A stretch of DNA of 53,998 nt, from the NCBI GenBank assembly GCA_009837205.1, contig VXTZ01000005.1:1-53998 (forward strand), written 5' to 3'. This stretch comes from Candidatus Dadabacteria bacterium. GTDB taxonomy: Bacteria; Desulfobacterota_D; UBA1144; Nemesobacterales; Nemesobacteraceae. Shown here in pieces: positions 1-9,648 of the stretch (positions within the stretch are counted from its first letter, which is position 1; the number at the start of each line of letters is the position of its first letter). A model generated the notes under the pieces. The model worked only from the letters and a program-made list of their open reading frames with translations, was not told the DNA's origin and made no database searches. The translations under genes were made by a program, and so were the position numbers.

Positions 1-293
1 ACAGCGCATACAGGTCGAAGGAGACGGAGAAGAAACTTCAGGAGAAGGGATACAGGAGCCATGTACACCGCAAGGGTTCACGGAACAGGCCGCTTGGGAG
101 ATGGGCCGAGTATGCCAACAGGATTTATTCGGCGGTGAGGGTGAGGGTTGAGCATGTGTTCGGGGCACAGAGCAACGACATGGGCGGGAGACTTCTAAGG
201 AGCGTAGGGATAGTGAGGGCCAGGGCGCACATAGGTCTTAAGAATCTGGCGTACAACATGCGGCGGATGGTTTATCTTGAGGGAACGGTATAA
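1..293 (+). CDS. C-terminal part of an IS5-family transposase (cut by window edge)
   Basis: An open frame enters from the left edge and stops at 291-293. It encodes about 96 residues rich in Arg and Lys. The segment RVEHVFG, followed by MGG, a run of Arg and NLAYN, is the pattern found around the last catalytic glutamate of IS5-type DDE transposases, followed by the usual C-terminal helix. The start and the first two catalytic aspartates lie outside the window, so it cannot be said whether the element is intact. No clear terminal inverted repeat can be named downstream because the left end of the element is not visible. Confidence 0.8.
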   Translation, partial: SAYRSKETEKKLQEKGYRSHVHRKGSRNRPLGRWAEYANRIYSAVRVRVEHVFGAQSNDMGGRLLRSVGIVRARAHIGLKNLAYNMRRMVYLEGTV

Positions 294-604
294 GCGGAAA
301 CGGGGTCAGAAATGATCATGAAACGGAGAGAATTGCTTTTTATGGCACGAAAAACGGCTTTGCATGACGAAAACCCCCTTGGTTGAAAGGGAAAATGGGA
401 AGTTGCCCGCAATCTTGAACCGCAAATCAATTTTTAGAAGTGCCCATGCGTGGTAGTTTACCCGTTTAACGACCGATGAAAAAGGTGTACGAATAAATCG
501 GAATATGCACCTAGAACAAAAACACCAGACTCACATCCTGTGTAAAACAGGGCACAAGGCATAGAACCCCCTAAATTAGATCCGCAATCTGGAGCAAAAT
601 GGCA
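294..604. other. gene-free stretch downstream of the transposase
   Basis: No plausible coding frame is seen on either strand. The stretch should include the right end of the insertion sequence, but its boundary cannot be fixed without the other end. A short inverted repeat (CCTGT, five-base loop, ACAGG) lies near 536-550. Nothing else is recognised. Confidence 0.5.
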
Positions 605-1102
605 TTACCCGGAAGGAATAAAATCCAAAGCAACCGAGTTTATGCAGTATCTAAGTCCCGTCGGAGGAGGACCATCTTTGAAAACATGTCCCAAGTGTTC
701 CCCGCATTTACTTGATACTACCTCATAGCGCCTGAGCCCGAAGGAGTTATCGGGAACTATCCTCACTGCGTCCTCGCTTATGGGCCTCCAGAAACTCGGC
801 CATCCGGTTTTTGAATCGTATTTATGCTCGGAGGAAAAAACAGGCTGTCCGCAGCCGGCGGTGACATAGGTCCCCTTTTTCTTGTTATAAAGCAGGTCTC
901 CCGAAAAAGGGGCTTCCGTGCCTTTTTTCCAGAGAACTTTGTACTCAAGCGAAGAAAGCTTCTCTCTCCACTGCTCCGCGGTAAGTCCCATGACTCCCTC
1001 GGGCAGGGGTTTTTCAGCTTGCTCGCCACCTGCGGGCAGAAGGGGCCAGACAACAAGAACCGCAACCGCAAAAACAATCAGGGAAATTCCGCGTATAATC
1101 AT
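605..1102 (-). CDS. msrB: secreted peptide-methionine (R)-S-oxide reductase
   Basis: MsrB reduces the R form of methionine sulfoxide in proteins. The 165-residue product starts with a hydrophobic signal sequence (about residues 4-24), so the enzyme is predicted to act outside the cytoplasm. The domain is complete: GWPSF (100-104), HLGHVF (136-141) and RYCINS with resolving-type catalytic Cys153. The structural zinc site is odd. Of the four expected cysteines (two CxxC pairs) only the second of each pair remains (Cys84, Cys133); the first positions are Thr81 and Ser130. Zinc is therefore unlikely to bind in the usual way. The gene stands alone between the transposase remnant and a divergent aldehyde dehydrogenase. 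Confidence 0.9.
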   Translation of the reverse strand: MIIRGISLIVFAVAVLVVWPLLPAGGEQAEKPLPEGVMGLTAEQWREKLSSLEYKVLWKKGTEAPFSGDLLYNKKKGTYVTAGCGQPVFSSEHKYDSKTGWPSFWRPISEDAVRIVPDNSFGLRRYEVVSSKCGEHLGHVFKDGPPPTGLRYCINSVALDFIPSG

Positions 1103-1212
1103 GAAACCGACCTCTATTTTTCAATATAAACACCCCCTGTCGGCATGTAAAGTGCCTTAAAATCAGGTATCTAAAAAAGCAAACACACCGAAGGGAGGAG
1201 GAGGGAGAAAGC

Positions 1213-2607
1213 ATGCCGAAAACACTTGAGGTTCTTGGGGCCTACGACGAAAAACTCATAAGAAAAATTCCCGTGACAAGCAAAAGGGAGATGCAAAAAG
1301 CGCTTTCCGAGGCAAGGGCTCTTGCCGATAGGCCGTCAGAGAGAATTCCCATTCCGCAAAGAATAGAGATCCTCGAGCGGACCAGAGAGTTTGTCGAGAG
1401 AAACTACGACCGCATCGTAGCGGACGCAGCGGCAGAGGGAGGAAAACCTCTCATTGACACAAGAGCCGAGATTACGAGGGCCGTAAACGGAATAAAGGTG
1501 GCAACCGAATCCCTCTCCAATCTCGGAGGAGAGGAAATACCCATGGGCTCAAACGCCGCTTCCCTTAACAGGATGGCATTTACTCTCAGGGAACCCATAG
1601 GGGTTGTGGTGGCCATCTCGGCCTTCAATCACCCTTTTAACCTCGCCGTTCACCAGGTGATACCCGCGGTGGCCGTCGGTTGCCCGGTAATCATAAAACC
1701 CGCGCTTAATACTCCCCTTTCCTGCCTTAACCTGCTCGAAGCTCTCTACGAGAGCGGTCTTCCGGAAAAATGGGCCCGCGCGGTTATAGTGGACGATACG
1801 CTCGCCGAAGCGCTGGCCACCGACAGAAGGGTCAACTACCTCACATTCATCGGTTCCGCCAAAGTGGGATGGCATCTGAGATCAAGACTCGCGCCGGGAA
1901 CAAGATGCGCTCTTGAGCACGGGGGCGCGGCTCCCGTGATAGTAGGGCGTGACGCCGACATAGACGACATGCTTCCCCTTCTCGCAAAAGGCGGCTTCTA
2001 CCACGCGGGCCAGGTCTGCGTTTCCGTGCAAAGGGTTTTCGCGCAAAGCTCGGTAGTGAAAAAGGTCGCCAGGGGACTTAAAAAACTCGCCCTTGAGACA
2101 AAAGTCGGAGACCCGATGAGTGAAGAAACGCATATAGGCCCCCTCATAAGCCCGAGGGAGGTCACAAGAGTCCACAGCTGGGTAAAAGAGGCTTTGAGAA
2201 AAGACGGGGAGCTTCTTTGCGGAGGCAGTAGAATAGGGAAAACCTGCTACGAACCCACTGTAATCCTTAACCCGAGCCAGAACTGCAGGCTCTCGCGCGA
2301 GGAGATCTTCGGACCCGTCATAGCCGTTTACTCGTACGAGAAAACGGACGAGGCCATAGAACTGGCAAACAGTCTCCCCTACTCGTTTCAGGCGTCAGTA
2401 TTCACCAAGAACATCGATACCGCACTTGAAGCCGTGAAGGAGTTAAAGGCGGCTTCGGTGCTTGTAAACGATCACACCGCATTTCGGGTCGACTGGATGC
2501 CTTTTCGTGGGGCCGGGCACTCGGGAATCGGAACGGGGGGTATTCCGTACACGATGCGCGAGATGACCCACGAAAAACTTATGGTAATAAGGTCATCCGC
2601 GGTATAA
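1213..2607 (+). CDS. NAD(P)-dependent aldehyde dehydrogenase family protein
   Basis: This enzyme of the aldehyde dehydrogenase superfamily oxidises an aldehyde to an acid with NAD or NADP. It has 464 residues, which is full length. Visible landmarks are FNHPFN near 138-143 with the active-site Asn139, IIKPA with the cofactor Lys162, the general base Glu235 in EHGG, the nucleophile Cys269 in GQVC, and EIFGPV in the C-terminal half. A purine-rich ribosome site (GGAGGAGGGAG) lies just before the ATG. The sequence resembles the lactaldehyde and GapN-like branch more than betaine aldehyde dehydrogenases, but the substrate cannot be read from sequence. It is transcribed alone and meets the TonB receptor gene tail to tail at a hairpin. 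Confidence 0.88.
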   Translation: MPKTLEVLGAYDEKLIRKIPVTSKREMQKALSEARALADRPSERIPIPQRIEILERTREFVERNYDRIVADAAAEGGKPLIDTRAEITRAVNGIKVATESLSNLGGEEIPMGSNAASLNRMAFTLREPIGVVVAISAFNHPFNLAVHQVIPAVAVGCPVIIKPALNTPLSCLNLLEALYESGLPEKWARAVIVDDTLAEALATDRRVNYLTFIGSAKVGWHLRSRLAPGTRCALEHGGAAPVIVGRDADIDDMLPLLAKGGFYHAGQVCVSVQRVFAQSSVVKKVARGLKKLALETKVGDPMSEETHIGPLISPREVTRVHSWVKEALRKDGELLCGGSRIGKTCYEPTVILNPSQNCRLSREEIFGPVIAVYSYEKTDEAIELANSLPYSFQASVFTKNIDTALEAVKELKAASVLVNDHTAFRVDWMPFRGAGHSGIGTGGIPYTMREMTHEKLMVIRSSAV

Positions 2608-2625
2608 GAGGATTTTGGGGAAAAG

Positions 2626-2657
2626 TTCCTGCCGGGACAAATCCATCCCGGCAGGAA
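2626..2657. terminator. bidirectional hairpin terminator between convergent genes
   Basis: A perfect 12-bp stem (2626-2637 with 2646-2657) with an 8-nt loop lies between the aldehyde dehydrogenase and the TonB receptor gene. The T-tract is weak on the plus strand and short (CTTTT) on the minus strand, so efficiency is uncertain. Confidence 0.65.
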
Positions 2658-2683
2658 AATAATATCGTTGCGTCAAGAGAAGC

Positions 2684-5224
2684 TTAGAAGCTGTACTCGT
2701 AAGCCAGGTAGTAATAACCGCCGTTAAATCCGAAAGGTGCCGAGCGCCGTGAGTAGGTGAAAACTCCCGGAGAATCGACTATAAGAGACCCATCGTGATC
2801 ATATATTTTACCGCCCCTTGACTGGCCGATTTCGTTTTTGTCCGGCTTTACATCAAAAAGGTTGTTGGCCCCAACTTTAAGCGTACCGACTTTGCCCAGT
2901 TCCAGGCTAAGATTTGCATCGGTAATGTACTTTGCGCCATAAGTCTGGCTTTTTCCGCCGTCAACAACCGTATATTCTCCGTAACGGTGAACAGCAACCA
3001 GCAGGGATGCGAATCCTTTTGAATAAGACCCGGAAAGGGAGAACCGGTCCTTAGGCTGCCATTCTTCTATAATCGAACGGTCCTGCTCCGTAAAAAGCTC
3101 TTCAGGAAGGCCGAGCGGAAGATTCACGTCCGTGATCTCGGTTTCGTTTACAGTTCCGGCAAAAACGAGTTTTAAAGTAGAATTGTCGGAAAAGGAATGA
3201 TCATAACTCGCGACCACATCCACTCCCTTGGTCGTAGTGTCCGCAGCGTTCATGAAGAACTGGCCCTGCTGCGCCCCTACGCCATCCCTTACCGATTGAG
3301 GAATGGCTTCATTGCCCTCGCTAATCCTTCCGCTCAGGATAATACGATCATCAATCAGTATGTAATAGAAATCGGTTGTAATTGTGAAAGCGGGAAGCGG
3401 GTTAAACACGAAACCGGCGCTGAAATTCCTTGAAGTTTCTTCTTTAAGCTCCGGAACTCCTATCATCCTCGCAAGATCACTGTCATTGCGGAAAGTACCC
3501 ACTTCAAATGCGTCAAATTCTCCTGTCTGCTCATTAAGATTGAACTGTGTCGAGACGTTGTTGAAATAAATCTGCTGCATGGAAGGAGCCCTAAAACCCG
3601 TGCTCGCGGAACCCCTAAGGGCAAATGAATCGGAAAGTCCGGCTCGGGCGGAGAGCTTTCCGTTAAAGGTGTTTCCGAAATCGCTGTAGTTCTCGTAGCG
3701 CACCGCAGGACTTAAAAGCAACATCTCCCCTACATCAACCTCTGCGTCGGCGTAAGCGGAAAAAGCATCCCTCGCTTCCGAGAGCTCATTGCTAGGTTTG
3801 AAGCCTGGAAATACCTGTATTCCGGGAGACCCTCTGCCTCCAGGACCATCGTAGTCTTCGTATGAATACCGTTCGCCGGCTTCTATCTCATATTCCTCCC
3901 TTCTGTACTCACCTCCCCAAGCGAGATTTCCAAACGTAAAGGGAGCCGTAAAATCAAGATTCACTGTATGCTGAAGAAGCTTCAGCTCTCCCGCATCGGC
4001 GGACAGTGGAATTGAACCGGTGTAATCCGCATCGGAGAGACATTGCTCCGCTTCACCGGTATGACACCTGACCCATGAGGCGTTATGGGAATCAGTAATC
4101 TCAAAGGAAAAAGAGTTTCCACCCACTACATAACTCGCGTCCATTTCAACGCTGTCAGTAAGGTTTCCCTCAAAACCCGCACCGAACGCGATATCATTTA
4201 TGCTGGTGTTGATAAGAGGAAGAAAACCATCCGGATAAGCTGATCCGGCAGGGTTTCTGTCAAGCTGATTCGCCCTTCTGTAAAAACCTCCGCTCTCGTT
4301 TTCCCTCTTCGACAGGTCAAAGAAGCTGTAAATCTCACCGTCCATCAGGTCCACCGGCGCTCTCATGTTGAGCACGAAGCTTACGTGCGTGGAATCTGCG
4401 TCACCCACTCTGAACCTGTCCCTGTCAAAAACGCGCTCGGGATCGTTTACACTGTTGGCTGAAAGCGTCCGGGGACCACTCAGGCTTCCGCACGGGGCCG
4501 CATTTCCATCCGCATCAAGACATTCACTGCCCGGATACTGGATATCTCCCATTACCCCGGCCCTGTTGGATTTACTTCTGTCCCTTACTTCAAGGGTCGC
4601 ATTAACTACGCTTTCCCCACCAAGCGAAAAACCCTTGTTTATGCTCGCCACAAGAGTTTCTCCGTCTCCTTCGTAAAGCTGTCCGGCAGTCGCCGTTATC
4701 TTGCCGTCGTAGCCGTCCTTAAGGACTATGTTTATAACACCGGATATAGCATCTGAACCGTACTGCGCTGAAGCACCGTCCCTCAGCACCTCGATTCTCT
4801 TTATGGCACTTACGGGAATCGTGTTCATGTCAACACCAGCGGTACCGCGACCCACGGAGGTGTTTACGTGTATCAGAGCGCTTTTATGGCGGCGCTTTCC
4901 GTTAACAAGCACCAGAACCTGATCAGGCCCAAGGCCCCGAAGCGTGGCGGGACGAAGAGAGTCTGTTCCGTCGCTTATGGTCGAGCTCGAGAAATTAAAA
5001 GACGGTATGAGCTCCTGAATAATCCTTCCTACCTCGGTCTGGCCCGTCGCGACGATCTCCTCTTCGGTTATGACGTCAACGGGAACGGGGGAGTCTGAAA
5101 CGCTGCGTTCCTCAAAACGGCTTCCGAGCACTACGAGCTTTTCGAGTTCAAAGGCGTGCGTCAAGGGACTTAGCAAACCTGCGACGAGCAGCACGGCAAG
5201 CCCCGCAATAATTCCTTTTCTCAT
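2684..5224 (-). CDS. TonB-dependent outer-membrane receptor
   Basis: This is an outer-membrane transporter that takes up a ligand using energy from TonB. It is 846 residues with a signal peptide (cleavage near residue 24, after THA), a plug domain (about 40-165, with the typical VNGKRRH and DGASAQYGSDAISGVINIVLK-like segments) and a long beta-barrel ending in the aromatic residue Phe846, as needed for BAM insertion. The start is supported by GGAGG seven bases before the ATG. No siderophore, cobalamin or sugar genes lie beside it, so the ligand is unknown. The plug style is shared with receptors often found in marine and sphingomonad-like bacteria. It is divergent from lepA. Confidence 0.92.
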   Translation of the reverse strand: MRKGIIAGLAVLLVAGLLSPLTHAFELEKLVVLGSRFEERSVSDSPVPVDVITEEEIVATGQTEVGRIIQELIPSFNFSSSTISDGTDSLRPATLRGLGPDQVLVLVNGKRRHKSALIHVNTSVGRGTAGVDMNTIPVSAIKRIEVLRDGASAQYGSDAISGVINIVLKDGYDGKITATAGQLYEGDGETLVASINKGFSLGGESVVNATLEVRDRSKSNRAGVMGDIQYPGSECLDADGNAAPCGSLSGPRTLSANSVNDPERVFDRDRFRVGDADSTHVSFVLNMRAPVDLMDGEIYSFFDLSKRENESGGFYRRANQLDRNPAGSAYPDGFLPLINTSINDIAFGAGFEGNLTDSVEMDASYVVGGNSFSFEITDSHNASWVRCHTGEAEQCLSDADYTGSIPLSADAGELKLLQHTVNLDFTAPFTFGNLAWGGEYRREEYEIEAGERYSYEDYDGPGGRGSPGIQVFPGFKPSNELSEARDAFSAYADAEVDVGEMLLLSPAVRYENYSDFGNTFNGKLSARAGLSDSFALRGSASTGFRAPSMQQIYFNNVSTQFNLNEQTGEFDAFEVGTFRNDSDLARMIGVPELKEETSRNFSAGFVFNPLPAFTITTDFYYILIDDRIILSGRISEGNEAIPQSVRDGVGAQQGQFFMNAADTTTKGVDVVASYDHSFSDNSTLKLVFAGTVNETEITDVNLPLGLPEELFTEQDRSIIEEWQPKDRFSLSGSYSKGFASLLVAVHRYGEYTVVDGGKSQTYGAKYITDANLSLELGKVGTLKVGANNLFDVKPDKNEIGQSRGGKIYDHDGSLIVDSPGVFTYSRRSAPFGFNGGYYYLAYEYSF

Positions 5225-5415
5225 CTTAATCCTCCATAACTTAATAATGCAGATTTTTGATTATAACACAGAACACAGCATAGTTTAAACCGTAATATTT
5301 CAGGAAAACGGAAAATTTAGAAGTAATGACAGTTCCTTGCAAATCCTAAGAAAAACCACCGCGGAGCAAGTGCGGACGATCAGGTTTCATTCAGGCACAT
5401 GAACCTTCACGCCGT

Positions 5416-5443
5416 TTGAAACATAAAGACATTGCTTTATACT
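5416..5443 (+). promoter_or_regulatory. sigma-70-type promoter for lepA
   Basis: TTGAAA (5416-5421), 16-bp spacer, TATACT (5438-5443). Transcription would begin near 5450, only a few bases before the lepA ATG at 5456. No Shine-Dalgarno sequence is visible, so the mRNA is probably leaderless or nearly so. Confidence 0.6.
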
Positions 5444-5455
5444 TTCAGCCTGATC

Positions 5456-7252
5456 ATGGAAACAGACCTAATTCGAAATTTCTCCATAATAGCTCACGTC
5501 GATCACGGCAAATCAACTCTTGCCGACAGGCTTCTTGAGTTCACGGGCACCCTCAGCGAACGCGAGAAAACCGAGCAATTCCTCGACAACATGGAAATAG
5601 AAAGGGAGAGGGGAATAACCATAAAGGCCCAGGCGGTAAGGCTGAAGTACAAAGCCGATGACGGCAGAACCTATGAGTTCAACCTGATAGACACCCCCGG
5701 GCACGTCGATTTCAGCTACGAGGTTTCGCGGAGCCTCATAGCGTGCGAGGGAGCACTGCTTGTGGTTGACGCCTCCCAGGGAGTTGAGGCCCAGACGCTT
5801 GCCCACGCTTACCTGGCCGCTGATTCAGGGCTTGAGATGATACCCGTCATAAACAAGATAGACCTGCCTTCCGCCGAACCCGAGAGAGTGAAAAAAGAAA
5901 TAGAGGATATAGTCGGAATCTCCACCGAGGACGCCGTTTTGGCAAGCGCCAAGGACGGAACCGGCACGAAGGAGATACTGGAATCAATCGTGGCGCTCGT
6001 ACCGCCGCCTAAGAGCCCCGAGGACTCGAGGCTCAAAGCGCTCATATTCGACAGCTGGTTCGACTCATACCAAGGCGTCGTGATGCTGGTGAGGATATAC
6101 GAGGGAACGGTAAGACTTGGCATGAGAATCAAGCTCATGGCAACTGGCAAAAAATACGAGGTGCGGAAGATAGGTGCGTTTGCTCCGCAGGCAGAGGAAC
6201 TTGAGCAGCTCACGACGGGACAGGTCGGATTCATAACCGCCTCCATAAAGGAAATCGGGGAAGCTGGAGTCGGTGACACGATAACGGATGCCGATTCCCC
6301 CATCAAAAACCCCCTCGAGGGATTCAAGGTCATAAAGCCCATGGTCTTCAGCGGGCTCTACCCCATCGACACGGGAGATTACGACAGGCTCAAGGAAGGG
6401 CTCGAGAAGCTCAAGCTCAATGACTCGTCACTTGTTTACGAGCCCGAGACGTCATTGGCGCTTGGGTTCGGTTTCCGCTGCGGCTTCCTCGGGCTGCTAC
6501 ATATGGAAATCGTGCGGGAGAGGGTGGAGAGGGAATTCGAGGTAAATCTCATAACTACCGCGCCGACCGTCATTTACAAGGCCGTCTATCCGGGAGGAAG
6601 GGGGGTGTACGTCGACAATCCCAGCGAGCTTCCGACCGGCGACCGCTCGGCCCGGCTCCAGGAACCGTACGTGTACGTCTCCGTTCACACCCCTTCGGAT
6701 TATCTGGGGCAGATATTCGAGCTCTGCGAGAAAAGAAGGGGCATACAGAGGAACCTAAGCTACGTGACTGAAAACAGGGCCATAATCGAATACGAACTTC
6801 CCCTCGCAGAAATAGTCTACGATTTTTACGACAATCTAAAATCCGTCACCAAGGGCTACGCCTCGATGGATTACGAACCCGCCGGATACAAGGACTCAGA
6901 CCTCATAAAGCTCGATATCCTAGTTAACGGAAACATAGTCGATGCGCTCTCGATAATCTCCCACAAGGACAAGGCCTACGAGAGGGGGAGAGGACTTATA
7001 GGAAAACTCCGGTCGCTTATACCCCGCCAGCTCTACGAGGTAGCCATACAGGCCGCAATCGGAAGCAGGGTCATAGCCCGCGAATCCGTAAAGGCGATGA
7101 GGAAGGACGTTACTTCGAAGTGCTACGGGGGAGACGTCACCAGAAAAAGAAAACTTCTTGAGAAACAGAAAGAGGGAAAAAAGAGGATGAAGCAGGTAGG
7201 AAGGGTGGAGATACCGCAGGAAGCTTTTCTGGCCGTGCTTAAAAACGACTGA
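5456..7252 (+). CDS. lepA: elongation factor 4 (LepA) GTPase
   Basis: LepA is a ribosome-bound GTPase related to EF-G that helps translation and ribosome assembly under stress. The product has 598 residues, the normal length. G-domain motifs are AHVDHGKST (13-21), DTPGH and NKID. The C-terminal domain typical of LepA is intact, including the basic end with the [16 protein letters not shown]-type stretch. The open frame extends eight codons upstream to 5432, but that would place the start inside a good promoter (TTGAAA-16-TATACT), so the ATG at 5456, giving METDLIRNF, is chosen. It stands alone and converges with the thiamine-diphosphate enzyme gene. Confidence 0.96.
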   Translation: METDLIRNFSIIAHVDHGKSTLADRLLEFTGTLSEREKTEQFLDNMEIERERGITIKAQAVRLKYKADDGRTYEFNLIDTPGHVDFSYEVSRSLIACEGALLVVDASQGVEAQTLAHAYLAADSGLEMIPVINKIDLPSAEPERVKKEIEDIVGISTEDAVLASAKDGTGTKEILESIVALVPPPKSPEDSRLKALIFDSWFDSYQGVVMLVRIYEGTVRLGMRIKLMATGKKYEVRKIGAFAPQAEELEQLTTGQVGFITASIKEIGEAGVGDTITDADSPIKNPLEGFKVIKPMVFSGLYPIDTGDYDRLKEGLEKLKLNDSSLVYEPETSLALGFGFRCGFLGLLHMEIVRERVEREFEVNLITTAPTVIYKAVYPGGRGVYVDNPSELPTGDRSARLQEPYVYVSVHTPSDYLGQIFELCEKRRGIQRNLSYVTENRAIIEYELPLAEIVYDFYDNLKSVTKGYASMDYEPAGYKDSDLIKLDILVNGNIVDALSIISHKDKAYERGRGLIGKLRSLIPRQLYEVAIQAAIGSRVIARESVKAMRKDVTSKCYGGDVTRKRKLLEKQKEGKKRMKQVGRVEIPQEAFLAVLKND

Positions 7253-7277
7253 CTGCAAAGCCCCTCGAAAGGAAACT

Positions 7278-8966
7278 TCAGTCCATCGCCCTCATCATCA
7301 TCTCCGTGATCACCCGCGTTGCGCCGCTTACCGCATCAGGGTCGGTTCTCACGTTGATCACTGAAGGGAGTCCCGAGGAAAAAGCCCTTTCCAAGCCTGG
7401 GGTCAGGTCTTTTATATCCTCTATCTTCTCCCCGTACCCGCCCATTGCTTTTATTATTTCGTGAAAATCAACAAAACCGAGGTCCACTCCCTGGGTCACC
7501 CCCGCGTCAGGATAGGTTATCTCTATCTGATGCTTGGTCATTCCCCACGCGGAATCGTTGCAGACCACAACCACAAACGGGATAGAGTGTCTCACCGCGG
7601 TTTCCATCTCCATGAAATTCATGGCCACGGCTCCATCTCCGGTCACGAGCACCACGGGCTTTTCGGGAAAAGCGACCTTTGCCCCGAGGGCAAAAGGCAC
7701 TCCGACGCCCATGCATCCAAGCGGGCCTCCCTTAAGGTAATGCCCAGGGGTTCTTACTTCGGATGAAAGGTCTGTCCATGACTGGCAGTCTCCGCCGTCA
7801 ACCGCGATTATTCCCCCTCCCCCCAAGTAATCCGAAACAGTTTTTGCTACCGTAGCCGGGTGGATTCCCTTCGATTTGGAAACGGTCCGGCGAAACGCCG
7901 CGCGGGCGCGGGACCTTGAGGAGCGGGCATCCTTCATCCAGGAACGAAAATCGAAGCTTCTCTTGTTTTCCCGGGCGTAAAGATTCGCCTTCGCGAGAAA
8001 AGAATCTAGATCGCAGACTATCCCGAGATCGGCCGGGCGGTTTCTCCCGATCTCCTCGGGATGGATATCCACCTGGACCGTTTTGGCCTCGGGGTCTATT
8101 GTATTTCCGAACCCGGCGTAGATGCTAAGCCTTATCCCAAGAAGAATCACAAGGTCCGCGTTTGCGCTTATCTCCCTGAATCCCCCAAGACTTGCAGGTG
8201 ATGCCGCCCCGAAGCAGCATTTGTGGTTGTCCGGCAGGATACCTCTTCCCATGTTAAGAGTGAAAAAAGGCGCTCCAAGTCTTTCCGCGAATTCCAAAAT
8301 GCTTTGCTCCGCACCCGAGTACCAGCCGCCGCTTCCGACAATCACAACGGGTCTCTTCGAGTCGGAAAGCAACCGGAAAAATTCCGAGATTTTGTGCTCG
8401 GGCGGTTCGCAGTCCGTGTCCGGAACGGGAGCCCTTGCGGGTGAAGTCTCCTTTTCATCGCAACTGGGGTAAAGGACCTCGTAGGACATTCCAAGGTACG
8501 CAGGCCCCGGCCTGGCAGAGATCGCGGCCCCGTAGGCAGCCGAAACGTACTCTTCGAGTCTTCCGACTTCGTAAACCGTTCTCGCCCACTTCGTAACGGG
8601 CCTTACGATTGCTTCCTGGTCTATCTCCTGAAGGGACATCCTGTCGTTCTCCTCGATCCCCGAACGTCCCGAAATCAGGATCATGGGAGAATTGGCAAGG
8701 TAAGAGCCCGATACCCCCGTGAGGGCGTTTGTAAGTCCGGGACCCGCCGTCACAAGGCATATCCCAGGCACTCTTCTGAGTCTTCCGTAAGCATCCGCCG
8801 CCATCGCGGCCCCCTGTTCATGATGGGTGTCGACAAGCCTTATGCCAAGATCCGTACAGGCCCTGTAGACAGGGTTTATGTGTCCCCCTCCGAGGGTAAA
8901 GATGTCTTTCACTCCCAGGTCGTAAAGAGCCTTGGAAACCAGATATCCGCCCTGCAGTCTCGCCAT
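7278..8966 (-). CDS. thiamine-diphosphate-dependent enzyme, acetolactate synthase-like
   Basis: This is a member of the acetolactate synthase/pyruvate oxidase/2-hydroxyacyl-CoA lyase superfamily. The product has 562 residues with the three expected domains: an N-terminal PYR domain with catalytic glutamate Glu50 (HHEQGAAMAADAYGR context), a central domain, and a C-terminal PP domain with the ThDP-binding motif running from GDGA to CND. Start: the open frame reaches 9029, but the ATG at 8966 (MARLQGG) is preceded by GGAGAA at good spacing and matches the family N terminus. No ilvN-type regulatory subunit or ilv genes are adjacent, so a dedicated role in branched-chain amino acid synthesis is doubtful. 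A lyase or decarboxylase acting on another 2-oxo acid or acyl-CoA is equally possible. Confidence 0.85.
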   Translation of the reverse strand: MARLQGGYLVSKALYDLGVKDIFTLGGGHINPVYRACTDLGIRLVDTHHEQGAAMAADAYGRLRRVPGICLVTAGPGLTNALTGVSGSYLANSPMILISGRSGIEENDRMSLQEIDQEAIVRPVTKWARTVYEVGRLEEYVSAAYGAAISARPGPAYLGMSYEVLYPSCDEKETSPARAPVPDTDCEPPEHKISEFFRLLSDSKRPVVIVGSGGWYSGAEQSILEFAERLGAPFFTLNMGRGILPDNHKCCFGAASPASLGGFREISANADLVILLGIRLSIYAGFGNTIDPEAKTVQVDIHPEEIGRNRPADLGIVCDLDSFLAKANLYARENKRSFDFRSWMKDARSSRSRARAAFRRTVSKSKGIHPATVAKTVSDYLGGGGIIAVDGGDCQSWTDLSSEVRTPGHYLKGGPLGCMGVGVPFALGAKVAFPEKPVVLVTGDGAVAMNFMEMETAVRHSIPFVVVVCNDSAWGMTKHQIEITYPDAGVTQGVDLGFVDFHEIIKAMGGYGEKIEDIKDLTPGLERAFSSGLPSVINVRTDPDAVSGATRVITEMMMRAMD

Positions 8967-9124
8967 GAGTGGTTCTCCCTTAATCAAACAAACCATTATT
9001 TGGAGGGAAATACAACCTGGGGGAAACAAAAAAAATTCCTTGAGTGCCCCCGGATGATGATTAATATGGAATTGCGGAAGTGGGAAACGGGGACAAAAAA
9101 TTCATTTAAACGGAGGTAAAGACA

Positions 9125-9544
9125 ATGAAATACGCAGTAAATCTATTGGAGCCAGCCAATGTCTTTCGTAACTTCGCAAGCGCCTTCCCAAGGGTTTTTG
9201 ATTCCGATGCGGCGGAGGGTGGCCGGAGTCCGAGAGTTGATATTTTTGACGACGGAGACAATTTCGTTTTATCGGCGGAACTTCCCGGGGTAAGCAGGGA
9301 AGACCTTGACATAGACGTAAAGGACAACCGGCTTACGATAAAGGGAGAAAAAAAGCTTGAGAACAAGACCGAGAAGGAAGGATATCTAAGGGTCGAGAGA
9401 TCCTACGGACTGTTTGAGAGAAGTTTTTTTCTTGACGACAACATAGACAGGGAAAACATAAAGGCCGAGTACAAAGACGGCGTCCTGCGCCTCACCCTGC
9501 CGAGAAAGCAGGATGAACCTTCAAAGAAAATAGAGGTGAATTGA
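9125..9544 (+). CDS. small heat-shock protein, Hsp20/alpha-crystallin family
   Basis: This is an ATP-independent holdase chaperone that binds unfolding proteins. The product has 139 residues with an alpha-crystallin domain from about 36 to 132, including PRVDIFDDGD, AELPGV, and the signature GVLRLTLPR near the end. The C-terminal IxI-type motif is reduced to KIEVN. A strong ribosome site (GGAGG) lies eight bases upstream of the ATG. It is transcribed alone with a hairpin terminator directly after the stop. No heat-shock operator of the CIRCE type is seen upstream. Confidence 0.94.
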   Translation: MKYAVNLLEPANVFRNFASAFPRVFDSDAAEGGRSPRVDIFDDGDNFVLSAELPGVSREDLDIDVKDNRLTIKGEKKLENKTEKEGYLRVERSYGLFERSFFLDDNIDRENIKAEYKDGVLRLTLPRKQDEPSKKIEVN

Positions 9545-9551
9545 TCAAAAA

Positions 9552-9583
9552 AAAGGGGGAGCGCCAAGCGACGCTCCCCCTTT
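9552..9583. terminator. bidirectional rho-independent terminator
   Basis: A 12-bp perfect stem, AAAGGGGGAGCG paired with CGCTCCCCCTTT, with an 8-nt loop, lies just past the Hsp20 stop. The A-run on the left gives a U-run of about eight for leftward transcripts, so it also ends transcription of the downstream Cache gene. Confidence 0.85.
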
Positions 9584-9648
9584 ACTTGTTTTGGCTAAAA
9601 CACCAATCCGCTCTGGAGAGGTGCTTAGTCAAAAAACATCCCTAAAAA

